From: JAKPQD01 sp029572965
Lineage (GTDB): Bacteria > Bacteroidota > Bacteroidia > Bacteroidales > DTGW01
DNA length: 16,824 nt
Direction: 5' to 3'
Assembly: GCA_035374585.1 (NCBI GenBank)
Contig: DAOSPF010000065.1
Span: 1-16,824 of the forward strand
The translations under genes were made by a program, and so were the position numbers. The first letter of the stretch is position 1. Every line of letters starts with the position of its first letter. Below, one piece after another: positions 1 to 6,629 of the stretch. The notes beneath the pieces were generated by a model. The model worked only from the letters and a program-made list of their open reading frames with translations. It was not told where the DNA came from and searched no databases.

Positions 1-63
1 AGCTGGTTTGGCCAACAGTACCAGCATCGGAAGGATAAATAGTTGCATAAATTGGTTTTTCAT
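1..63 (-). CDS. N-terminus of a secreted or envelope protein (partial)
   Basis: An ATG at 63-61 opens a frame that runs off the left edge. The 21 visible residues (MKNQFMQLFILPMLVLLAKPA) have a short basic start followed by a hydrophobic stretch, as in a Sec signal peptide. No mature domain is visible, so the product cannot be named. The gene reads leftward. The 630 bp upstream region separates it from the barrel-protein gene, whose terminator lies at 634-672, so it must have its own promoter; I found no exact TAnnTTTG box close to the start. The start is inferred from the signal-peptide pattern only. Confidence 0.55.
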   Translation of the reverse strand, partial: MKNQFMQLFILPMLVLLAKPA

Positions 64-197
64 TTTGGTAAGGTTTAATTGTTTAACAATAAATATAAAA
101 TTAAAAAAATTTCAGATTTAATTTGTGCGTCGAAACAAAAGCCTTTTTAAACTTTTAAAATTTAATAAATGGCTTCTAAAAGATTTGAAATCAATGT

Positions 198-308
198 CGT
201 TTAGTTAGGTATTAAAAAAAACGCTGACAGGCCTGAAAGACGTTGTCGGGTTAGTTTCACATCTGACCTGACAGCGTTAGCAAAACCTGTCAGAGTCTTA
301 ACTAAACG
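198..308. repeat. Nested palindromic element (REP/MITE-like)
   Basis: A 10-bp perfect inverted repeat, CGTTTAGTTA at 198-207 and its complement at 299-308, bounds the element. Inside lies an imperfect 12-bp inverted repeat (220-231 AACGCTGACAGG against 267-278, one mismatch). A further CCTGTCAG at 286-293 is the exact complement of CTGACAGG at 224-231 and can also pair over 7 bp with 268-274. The copies of the CTGACAG core allow alternative hairpins. There is no ORF inside and no clear target-site duplication. It resembles small intergenic palindromic repeats of Bacteroidota; whether it recurs in the genome cannot be seen here. Confidence 0.5.
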
Positions 309-383
309 TCACTCTATAACAAATATAACTTTTTTTTTTGAATTTTAATGTTGTTTTTATGGTAGTTATCTCAGTTTTTTCAA

Positions 384-575
384 TTAGCTGAACCCGGAGG
401 CTAAAACATCATAGCCCTTTTGGGGGATATTTCCAGCAGGGTTGGACGTTGTAAGCATATTGCCAAAGGCATCATAAGTAAAACTTAGGCTGTTAAGAGT
501 CAGTATGAGTATTTGTGGAGAGCAATTGGTTAAAAACAATTTGTAAATCAGCTTGTGCTGTTTATGAAGGGCGGG
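384..575 (-). pseudogene. Possible relic of an RHS/YD-repeat protein
   Basis: A leftward frame is open from a stop at 576-578 to a stop at 384-386 and has no plausible start. Its second half contains the peptide SFTYDAFGNMLTT, followed by NPAGN; YDAFGNM closely matches the YD-repeat core (YDxxGN) of RHS and related surface or toxin proteins. The upstream half (residues such as HKQHKLIYKLFL) looks non-repeat and may be random or frameshifted. This is therefore read as a short decayed fragment, not a working gene. One repeat unit is weak evidence and chance similarity is possible. Confidence 0.35.
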
Positions 576-633
576 TTAACCTAAGTAAATAATATAGTTT
601 GGCAAAGTATTGCCTCCTAATGTGTAATTTGGG

Positions 634-672
634 ATAAAGAAAAGAGGCTGCCCTTTTTGAGAACAGCCTCTT
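634..672 (-). terminator. Intrinsic terminator of the barrel-protein gene
   Basis: A perfect 9-bp stem (642-650 AAGAGGCTG with 664-672) encloses a 13-nt loop. On the minus strand the stem is followed by TTTTCTTTAT. It lies 20 bp past the stop codon of the outer-membrane protein gene. Confidence 0.8.
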
Positions 673-691
673 AATGTTTTATTTGAAAATA

Positions 692-1546
692 TTAAAAGTG
701 GAACATCAAATATAGACCTCCATAGGTGGCCGGACGCCATGTTCCTAAGAATATTTTCTTATTGCCCGGAGCGGCAACTTCATCAGTCTGGACTATTTGA
801 GAACCAACAACTTGTTCGTACTTACTATTGCTTTGGCTCCCCCATTGATACATGAAATTTAAAGTAACTTCTCCGCCAATACATATTTTAGGCAAAAAGT
901 AATACTCAACACCCATGAACAACCCTGCATTAATATTCTGAACAAGGCCATTGTCTTTTTCTATCAAACGTTTTGCCAGCCTTCCACCGACAAACTGAGA
1001 TGTTGTAGCTGTTGATGGAGCAGAGTTAGCAATTGTAAGGTTGTTGCCATATTGGTAATCAAAACTTGTACGGTTAAAACCATAGCCAACCTGAGCTCCA
1101 TAAAATCCTCTTAACCTGTTATATCCACGAGTCATCATGTAACCAACATTAATATCAATACCTTTAATGTAAACATTTTCTTTATCAATCAATTTGGCTT
1201 GACTAAGAGGATCGGCAGAAAGGGCTGCATCATCCTGAACGTAATATTTATTGATGTTTGTAGTTGAGTTTATACCTAAAATCAGGCGTAAAGCAGTTGT
1301 TTCGGTCAAATAATAACGAAAATAAAGATTTTGTTTACCAAGTGCTAAAGTGTTATTAGTAGTGTTGTTAAACATATTTCCTAAATAATTGAGGTATGGA
1401 AGCGCATCTGCCCCCAATGCAATGTCTCCGGCAGCAGGCAAAATATCTGACGTACTGCCCGATTTGCCAACTGAAGCTTGTTCTGAATCCTGAGCTTGCA
1501 GCAATGCAGAGAACATGACACTTATAATGAATAATATTTTTTTCAT
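692..1546 (-). CDS. Outer-membrane beta-barrel protein of unknown function
   Basis: The gene encodes 284 aa. I place the start at 1546, where MKKILFIISVMFSALLQAQ forms a clean signal peptide ending in an AQA-type cleavage region; the frame also stays open upstream to 1627, but that extension is polar and unlike a leader. The mature part begins with a Ser/Gly-rich segment and a conserved-looking GDIALGADALPYLNYLGN stretch. It continues with alternating polar/aromatic strands (for example YFRYYLT, GFYGAQVGYGF, GVEYYFLP, GGLYLMFHF) and ends in a C-terminal Phe, as many barrel proteins do. Length and pattern suggest a small barrel. It follows a lipoprotein gene by 138 bp with no exact promoter box between them, so the two may be cotranscribed. 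Its ligand or role is unknown. Confidence 0.7.
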   Translation of the reverse strand: MKKILFIISVMFSALLQAQDSEQASVGKSGSTSDILPAAGDIALGADALPYLNYLGNMFNNTTNNTLALGKQNLYFRYYLTETTALRLILGINSTTNINKYYVQDDAALSADPLSQAKLIDKENVYIKGIDINVGYMMTRGYNRLRGFYGAQVGYGFNRTSFDYQYGNNLTIANSAPSTATTSQFVGGRLAKRLIEKDNGLVQNINAGLFMGVEYYFLPKICIGGEVTLNFMYQWGSQSNSKYEQVVGSQIVQTDEVAAPGNKKIFLGTWRPATYGGLYLMFHF

Positions 1547-1684
1547 CCGTAAATAATTTTTTAATAAGGTCGGATAAAACACGCATGATAAATTTTCATC
1601 CTTATTTGAAATTAACAGATCATGCACGTTTCACTCGATTCAATTTTATAAATAATGATAATTTCAGCTTTATAAATCACAAAA

Positions 1685-2506
1685 CTAAAGTTTTGTCCCG
1701 CCGCCGAGGTTGATGGTAAAATCTGTTGATACTCCGCTAAATGGGCCATAACCATCTCCATCAAGTTTGTATTCATAATTTTGAAGTTCATAGCCGCTGC
1801 CAACAGACACCTTTTTACCTGCAACATAAACCAATTTAACACGAATGGTTTCGTTCAAAGGCACAATGGCAGTAAAATTGCCATTATTGTCGGTAGTAAA
1901 CTCTTGAGACCAGGTAGCAGTATATAAAACTAAAGAAACATTTTGTAAAGGTTCGGCACCATTTAAAGACTCATCAAGATCAGCTTTAATTGTAAAATTC
2001 ACCTTAGTTTGACGGACAGCGTTGTCAAAAGAAACTGCATTATAGGTGATTTGCTTGATTTTGTAATCATCAGGAGTAATTAAAAAAGTAACCGGGGCAG
2101 CTTCAAAAATTTTCTTTTCAGTACCTTCATAAGTTCCATAAGAGGTAACCTGGTTATATTCAAAAGGTAATGCCTGTATAGTAAGATTTACGCCATCATT
2201 ATCAACAGGGACTTGGGCTGTAAAAATTCCATTAGCATCAATCTTAACAGTATCATGCCAATTTCCGGCACCTGCAGCAGCATTAAAATCAGCATAAGGA
2301 ATGCTTAATATTACTTTTGTGTTTTCAGGAGCATATTCAAGGCCTAAGACGCGTTTGTTTAATTCTGCAAAAGCATAGCCCTTAACAGTAATTGTTTTTT
2401 TGAGGTCAATTTGCAAGCTGCTATTGTCCACATCTTTGTCGCAAGATGCCAAGATTAAGGCTGTTCCTGCCAAAACCGAAAGAATTCTGAGGTGTTTCAT
2501 TTTCAT
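1685..2506 (-). CDS. Lipoprotein with two similar beta-rich halves, function unknown
   Basis: The product is 273 aa. Residues 1-22 form a lipoprotein signal with lipobox LASC (Cys22), followed by DKDVD, so the protein is probably anchored to a membrane by lipid and may be surface-exposed. The mature part appears to contain two related beta-sandwich-like halves: DANGIFTAQVPV at residues 90-101 matches DNNGNFTAIVPL at 206-217 in position and pattern, as in carboxypeptidase-regulatory or Ig-like folds. No catalytic motif is visible. The start could be Met1 or Met3. It lies downstream of apbE with its own likely -7 box, and upstream of a beta-barrel gene, so the two may act together in the envelope. 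I do not recognise the family. Confidence 0.65.
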   Translation of the reverse strand: MKMKHLRILSVLAGTALILASCDKDVDNSSLQIDLKKTITVKGYAFAELNKRVLGLEYAPENTKVILSIPYADFNAAAGAGNWHDTVKIDANGIFTAQVPVDNDGVNLTIQALPFEYNQVTSYGTYEGTEKKIFEAAPVTFLITPDDYKIKQITYNAVSFDNAVRQTKVNFTIKADLDESLNGAEPLQNVSLVLYTATWSQEFTTDNNGNFTAIVPLNETIRVKLVYVAGKKVSVGSGYELQNYEYKLDGDGYGPFSGVSTDFTINLGGGTKL

Positions 2507-2534
2507 TATTATTTAAGTTAAAGGTTAAATTCTT

Positions 2535-2542
2535 CAAAATTA
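2535..2542 (-). promoter_or_regulatory. Putative -7 box for the lipoprotein gene
   Basis: The minus strand reads TAATTTTG, an exact match to the Bacteroidota -7 consensus TAnnTTTG, 28 bp before the lipoprotein ATG. A TTTG lies 15 bp further upstream, which is closer than the usual -33 spacing. The box overlaps the 3' edge of the apbE intergenic region, so the lipoprotein/barrel pair may be expressed apart from the cyd operon. Confidence 0.4.
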
Positions 2543-2546
2543 ATAA

Positions 2547-3581
2547 TTATTCTATACCAAATAATTTTTCATTTAAACATGGAGAAAAGTATTCTTTTAA
2601 ATTACCTTCTAAGTCGCTGTAAATCAGATATGCTTTGATTTTATTTTCAGATAAAAATAGTTTGGATGAATCCAATCCTTTTACCATACAAGCGGTAGCA
2701 ACAGCATCGGCAAAAGCACATTTTTTGTCAAATATTGTCACGCTAAGCAAGGTATTACGGGCAGGAAATCCAGTAAAGGGATTGATTGTGTGCGAATATT
2801 TTACTCCGTTTTCAACATAAAAACGTCTGTAACTTCCCGATGTAGAAACAGACTCATTATTTAACTCAACAATGGCCTTTAACTGGTGTTCTGCACCGTT
2901 GTTGTTTTCAACAGGTTTATCTATACCTATTCTCCATAGCTTACCTTTTTCATTTACCCCTTTACATCTGACCTCTCCGCCAATTTCGACCATATAATTC
3001 TCTATTCCGCTTTTTTCAAAAAAATCGGCAACTAAATCAACAGAATAACCTTGTGCTATGCCATTCACATCAATTTTTACCTTTGGATTAGACTTTATCA
3101 ACTTGTTCCCTTCAATTTTTATTTTATCCATACCAGTAATGAGCAACAAAGAGTCTATTGTCTTTTGAGACGGGCGTTTCTTAGTATCAGGGCCAAAACC
3201 CCAAGCATTAACCAACGGGCCTACTGTAATATCAAATGCCCCGGCAGACATTTGGTTGATTTTTTTGGAAAAATTAATCATATCAACAAACATAGAATCC
3301 AGAGAAACTGTAGGATCATTGTTATTGATTTTCGAAATCACAGACTGCTTATTATATATTGAGAATTGTAAATCAAAAGCATGAAGAATGCTATCTACAT
3401 TATGCTGTACTACTTCAACAGAATCTGAGGTTTTACAAGTTATGTGATACGTTGTACCTTGTGTTTCGCCTGCAAATTTGATATATTTCTGCTCAGGTTT
3501 TGGCGTTTGACAAGCGTTTAATAATAAAACAAAAAGGAATAATACTGAAATACTTGATTTAATAAACATGGCCATCTTCAT
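2547..3581 (-). CDS. apbE: FAD:protein FMN transferase, lipoprotein (ApbE family)
   Basis: ApbE enzymes move FMN from FAD onto a Thr of target proteins outside the cytoplasmic membrane, such as NqrC or RnfG; they need Mg2+. The 344 residues begin with a lipoprotein signal (lipobox LNAC, Cys24). Family motifs follow: GTTYHITC at 42-49, KIDVNGIAQGYSVD at 169-182, GGEVR at 201-205, STSGSYRR at 246-253, HTINPFTG at 264-271, and FADAVATA at 290-297 with the metal-site Asp292 and Thr296. The length is normal. Met1, Met3 and Met5 are all possible starts; each overlaps the end of cydB, so translation is probably coupled. No protein in this window shows the [ST]GA[ST]-type flavinylation motif, so the substrate is probably encoded elsewhere. 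Confidence 0.92.
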   Translation of the reverse strand: MKMAMFIKSSISVLFLFVLLLNACQTPKPEQKYIKFAGETQGTTYHITCKTSDSVEVVQHNVDSILHAFDLQFSIYNKQSVISKINNNDPTVSLDSMFVDMINFSKKINQMSAGAFDITVGPLVNAWGFGPDTKKRPSQKTIDSLLLITGMDKIKIEGNKLIKSNPKVKIDVNGIAQGYSVDLVADFFEKSGIENYMVEIGGEVRCKGVNEKGKLWRIGIDKPVENNNGAEHQLKAIVELNNESVSTSGSYRRFYVENGVKYSHTINPFTGFPARNTLLSVTIFDKKCAFADAVATACMVKGLDSSKLFLSENKIKAYLIYSDLEGNLKEYFSPCLNEKLFGIE

Positions 3582-4719
3582 TTAATTCGGAACTATTGAT
3601 TTTCTTGTTATTTATAGCTTTCCAGGCCCAAAACATGTATGCTGCAACAAATGGGACAAGTATGCTTACCAGTGTCATTGCTTTCAGGGTATATAGGCTT
3701 GAAGAACCATTTTCGATAGTAATGCTGCTTTGCATATCAAAACTGCTTGGATAAAATGCGGTATTGTTGAAACCCAGGTTGATAAACAAAGTAAATACAG
3801 TAACTATAGTACCTGCACCTGCATACCAAATTGCTTTATCAGATTTTTTTAATATCCCGAGAATTAATCCATATATAACCATTGCTAAACCAGCTAAAAA
3901 CAAGATGCCCGCAACCGGCATTTCTACAAAATTCTTAAAATACTTATACGGTTCGAGATAAATCATTTTTGTATCAGGTGTATAGCCGTAACCAACTGAA
4001 AAGAATATAGCTATGACAAATGTCAGAAAGAAAACTAAAAAACCAGAAGCATTTATGATTAGATGTTTTGCAGCCCTGGTATGAACCTGCTCATTTTCAA
4101 TATTATTGTAAAAGTATAAAATGGCCAAGGTACGGGATAAAAAGAAAACAGCAAATCCCAACATCAGGTTTCTCCAGTCTGCCAATGCTTCAAGCCCATG
4201 AAATGAAGATTGCCACGAAGAGATAACCGCATTGCCATCAGAAGCAATATTTTCAAAGGTTACACTAAAAGCAGAGCCTGTAAACATAGTAGCTACAGCA
4301 GTCCCTAAAAGAAAAGTCCCTAAAGCCCCATTAATAAAAAGAAAAATCTCGTAAGTTCTTTTCCCCAGAAAGTTGGAAGGTTTTGAACGGTATTCATAAG
4401 CTATAGCCTGAATAATAAAGCAAAACAATATACTCATCCACACCCAATAAGCCCCACCAAAGCTTGTTGAATAAAAAAGCGGGAACGATGCAAAAAATGC
4501 GCCCCCAAAAACTACTAAAGTGGTAAAAGTAAATTCCCATTTACGTCCTAAAGAATTGACAATGAGCGATTGTTCAATGTCACTTTTGCCCAAAGTGTAT
4601 ATCAATGTTTGTCCACCTTGCACAAACAGCAGAAATACTAAAACCCCGCCTAAAAGAGAGATGATAGTCCACCAGTAATGTTGTAAGGTCAATAAAGCAA
4701 CTGAATCAAACATAATCAT
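3559..4719 (-). CDS. cydB: Cytochrome bd ubiquinol/menaquinol oxidase subunit II
   Basis: CydB is the partner subunit of the heme-bearing CydA in the bd-type terminal oxidase of the cytoplasmic membrane, which reduces oxygen with quinol electrons. The 386-aa protein is strongly hydrophobic with several membrane helices and is close to the usual length of about 380. It begins near LQHYWWTIISLLGGVLVFLLF and carries the QGGQTL segment and the KWEF/FGGAFFASFPLFY region expected early in CydB. The gene starts 22 bp after cydA; Met1 and Met3 are equally placed starts. Its 3' end overlaps the start of apbE by up to 23 bp, so cydA, cydB and apbE look like one translationally linked operon. Confidence 0.93.
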   Translation of the reverse strand: MIMFDSVALLTLQHYWWTIISLLGGVLVFLLFVQGGQTLIYTLGKSDIEQSLIVNSLGRKWEFTFTTLVVFGGAFFASFPLFYSTSFGGAYWVWMSILFCFIIQAIAYEYRSKPSNFLGKRTYEIFLFINGALGTFLLGTAVATMFTGSAFSVTFENIASDGNAVISSWQSSFHGLEALADWRNLMLGFAVFFLSRTLAILYFYNNIENEQVHTRAAKHLIINASGFLVFFLTFVIAIFFSVGYGYTPDTKMIYLEPYKYFKNFVEMPVAGILFLAGLAMVIYGLILGILKKSDKAIWYAGAGTIVTVFTLFINLGFNNTAFYPSSFDMQSSITIENGSSSLYTLKAMTLVSILVPFVAAYMFWAWKAINNKKINSSELNEDGHVY

Positions 4720-4741
4720 GTGTTTTTAGTTATTTGAAATG

Positions 4742-6295
4742 CTATTTTTTGAGTTCCCCTGGCCCAAGTTTGATTTGCTTAAACATAATTTTTATTTCGG
4801 CAATCAGCAATGCAGTAAATATAGCGGCAAAAAGCCAGAAAGTAACCTGAACTGCCGAAACATTAAGATTAGAAACTGCTGCCAATGTAGGAAGATAATC
4901 TTGTATAACCCAAGGTTGACGGCCAACTTCAGCTACTATCCATCCGCATTGACTGGCAATATAAGGTAATGGCAATGACCATAACATAATGTACAGCAAC
5001 CATCTTTTAGACCCGAGGTCGCTTTTGTATGTATTCCAGAGTACAAGAGCAAACAAGAGAATGAAAAAAATGCCCAAAGCCACCATTATCCTAAAACTAT
5101 AGAAAATAAGGGGAATACTGGGGATCAGCTGACTTGGATTTTTTATAAAGGAATAACCAAAATATGCAAAGTAATTCTTTTGAAACTCAGTGCTCATAAA
5201 CTCTTCACGGTTTTTCTGATAAGCCTCCACGTTCCCATTCTTTTTAGCCTCTTGAAGCTCTTTAAGCATATTGCGGGCCAACAGTCCCCGTTCCTTTTTT
5301 TCGTTAAAAGAAAGAATGTTATGCTCTTTATTGCCGTATATCAAGTCATGGATGCCAGGAACAAAAGCATTGGCATCATTGAAAGCCAGGAAAGAGAGCA
5401 TACCTGGGATTTCAATGGAATATTTGACCTTCGCAATTTCAAGCGAGTCTTTTTCATCTGGTTTAGTAGTAATGCCCAGAATACTTAAAGGTGCATCTGT
5501 TGTGCCCTTAACGAGGCCTTCCATTACAGATAGTTTCATTGGTTGATATTTGGCTACCTGTTTGGCAGAGCCATCTCCATTATATGCAATGTACAAAGAC
5601 GAAACCAAACCAAAGATTGCAGCAATCTTAATACTTCTTATAGCAAGTTGTGTCTCACGTTTTTTGAGCAAATACCAGGCTGAAACAGCAACAACAAAAA
5701 CAGAGGCCGTTACAAAGCCCGAATTAATGGTATGCAAAAATTTATTAATAGCCACAGGCGACAGAAGAACGTCCCAAAAATTTATCATTTCGTTGCGGGC
5801 TGTATCCGGGTTGAAATGCATACCTGCAGGATATTGCATCCAGGCATTAGCCACCAATATCCAAAGGGCCGAAAGATTAGCGCCAATAGCTACAAGCCAT
5901 GTGGACATCAGGTGAAATTTTTTGCTCACTTTGTTCCATCCAAAAAACATGACTGCAATAAAAGTTGATTCGAGGAAAAAGGCCATAATGCCTTCAATAG
6001 CCAAAGGCGCACCAAAAATATCGCCCACAAACCAGGAATAATTGGACCAGTTGGTCCCAAACTGAAACTCCAATATGATGCCTGTGGCAACCCCAATGGC
6101 AAAATTAATGCCAAATAAAGTCATCCAAAATTTTGTAATACGCTTCCACTCTGGATTGCCGGTTTTGACATAGATACTTTCCATAATGCCCAGTATAATT
6201 GCCAAACCAAGGGTCAAAGGTACAAAAAGCCAATGGTACATGGCTGTAAGTGCAAATTGCCAACGCGACCATTCAACTAAACTAATATCAGTCAT
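4742..6295 (-). CDS. cydA: Cytochrome bd ubiquinol/menaquinol oxidase subunit I
   Basis: CydA carries hemes b558, b595 and d and the quinol-oxidising site. The 517 residues contain the expected ligands and proton-path residues by alignment with E. coli from memory: His21 (E. coli His19), Glu101 and Glu109 (Glu99, Glu107), His188 (His186), Met404 (Met393) and Glu456 (Glu445). The Q-loop starts at KYQPMKLSVMEG (249-260), and the conserved GRQPW is at 458-462. The stretch between about 262 and 395, including a charged helical segment, resembles the long Q-loop form found in E. coli. All key residues are present, so the enzyme should be active. It lies 10 bp after a DUF4492 gene and 22 bp before cydB. 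In this cell the donor is probably menaquinol, given mqnA nearby. Confidence 0.96.
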   Translation of the reverse strand: MTDISLVEWSRWQFALTAMYHWLFVPLTLGLAIILGIMESIYVKTGNPEWKRITKFWMTLFGINFAIGVATGIILEFQFGTNWSNYSWFVGDIFGAPLAIEGIMAFFLESTFIAVMFFGWNKVSKKFHLMSTWLVAIGANLSALWILVANAWMQYPAGMHFNPDTARNEMINFWDVLLSPVAINKFLHTINSGFVTASVFVVAVSAWYLLKKRETQLAIRSIKIAAIFGLVSSLYIAYNGDGSAKQVAKYQPMKLSVMEGLVKGTTDAPLSILGITTKPDEKDSLEIAKVKYSIEIPGMLSFLAFNDANAFVPGIHDLIYGNKEHNILSFNEKKERGLLARNMLKELQEAKKNGNVEAYQKNREEFMSTEFQKNYFAYFGYSFIKNPSQLIPSIPLIFYSFRIMVALGIFFILLFALVLWNTYKSDLGSKRWLLYIMLWSLPLPYIASQCGWIVAEVGRQPWVIQDYLPTLAAVSNLNVSAVQVTFWLFAAIFTALLIAEIKIMFKQIKLGPGELKK

Positions 6296-6305
6296 AGAAG
6301 TAAAA

Positions 6306-6518
6306 TTATTTTGTTATTTGTTCTAAAACGTAATTGCTTTTTTGTTGTGAATTGTTTTTGAAACGTTCTCCAAGAAAGTCTTTAAAGAAGAACAATTTTA
6401 AAACAGCAAACATAACAAACAGTTTGACAAGGATTATAATCCAAAGCTTACGGCCAACGGTCATAGAACGAAAACCATCAACATAAAACATTACAACTTT
6501 TTTTATTACAGCGGCCAT
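6306..6518 (-). CDS. DUF4492 small membrane protein of the cyd operon
   Basis: The 70-aa product has one hydrophobic helix at about residues 25-45, preceded by a basic, amphipathic N-terminus containing FYVDGFRSMTVGRKLW, the signature I associate with DUF4492, and followed by FFFKDFLGERF and a polar tail. DUF4492 genes are commonly found just before cydA in Bacteroidota; here the gap is 10 bp. By position and form it could be an assembly factor or a small single-helix subunit of the bd oxidase, like CydX or CydS in other phyla, but no such role can be shown from sequence. The start at 6518 is 16 bp past a -7 box. Confidence 0.85.
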   Translation of the reverse strand: MAAVIKKVVMFYVDGFRSMTVGRKLWIIILVKLFVMFAVLKLFFFKDFLGERFKNNSQQKSNYVLEQITK

Positions 6519-6534
6519 ACTCTGATTATGTATT

Positions 6535-6542
6535 CAAATATA
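6535..6542 (-). promoter_or_regulatory. Putative -7 box of the DUF4492-cydAB-apbE operon
   Basis: The minus strand reads TATATTTG, an exact TAnnTTTG match, placed 16 bp before the DUF4492 start codon. There is no TTG at the usual 17-23 bp distance upstream, so either the -33 element is degenerate or an activator helps. The leader would be only about 10 nt. Confidence 0.4.
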
Positions 6543-6629
6543 ACCCAAAAGAGCTAAAAAAGTTTAAAACAAACGGAAAAAGACTAAAATGATATGTCAA
6601 GAATAATGAAGTATAAACTTTAAAAATAC

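Larger units (their letters stand above)
64..691. other. Long intergenic region with a repeat, a decayed frame and a terminator
   Basis: About 630 bp carry no intact gene on either strand. The region holds a palindromic element at 198-308, a broken frame with an RHS-like motif at 384-575 and an intrinsic terminator at 634-672. The rest is AT-rich, including a T-run near 329-339. The mix of a repeat and a coding relic suggests an old site of rearrangement; that is inference. Confidence 0.6.

Noticed and set aside
1547..1627. Longer N-terminus for the outer-membrane barrel gene
   Set aside because: The added 27 residues would place a polar stretch before an obvious signal peptide.
1679..1696. 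Perfect 18-bp palindrome ACAAAACT-AA-AGTTTTGT over the lipoprotein stop codon, considered as a terminator
   Set aside because: The loop would be only 2 nt, the stem is AT-rich and no T-run follows on the minus strand; it may be chance.
5550..5915. A 121-aa rightward frame inside cydA
   Set aside because: It is antisense to the invariant CydA core, so its openness is explained by the real gene.
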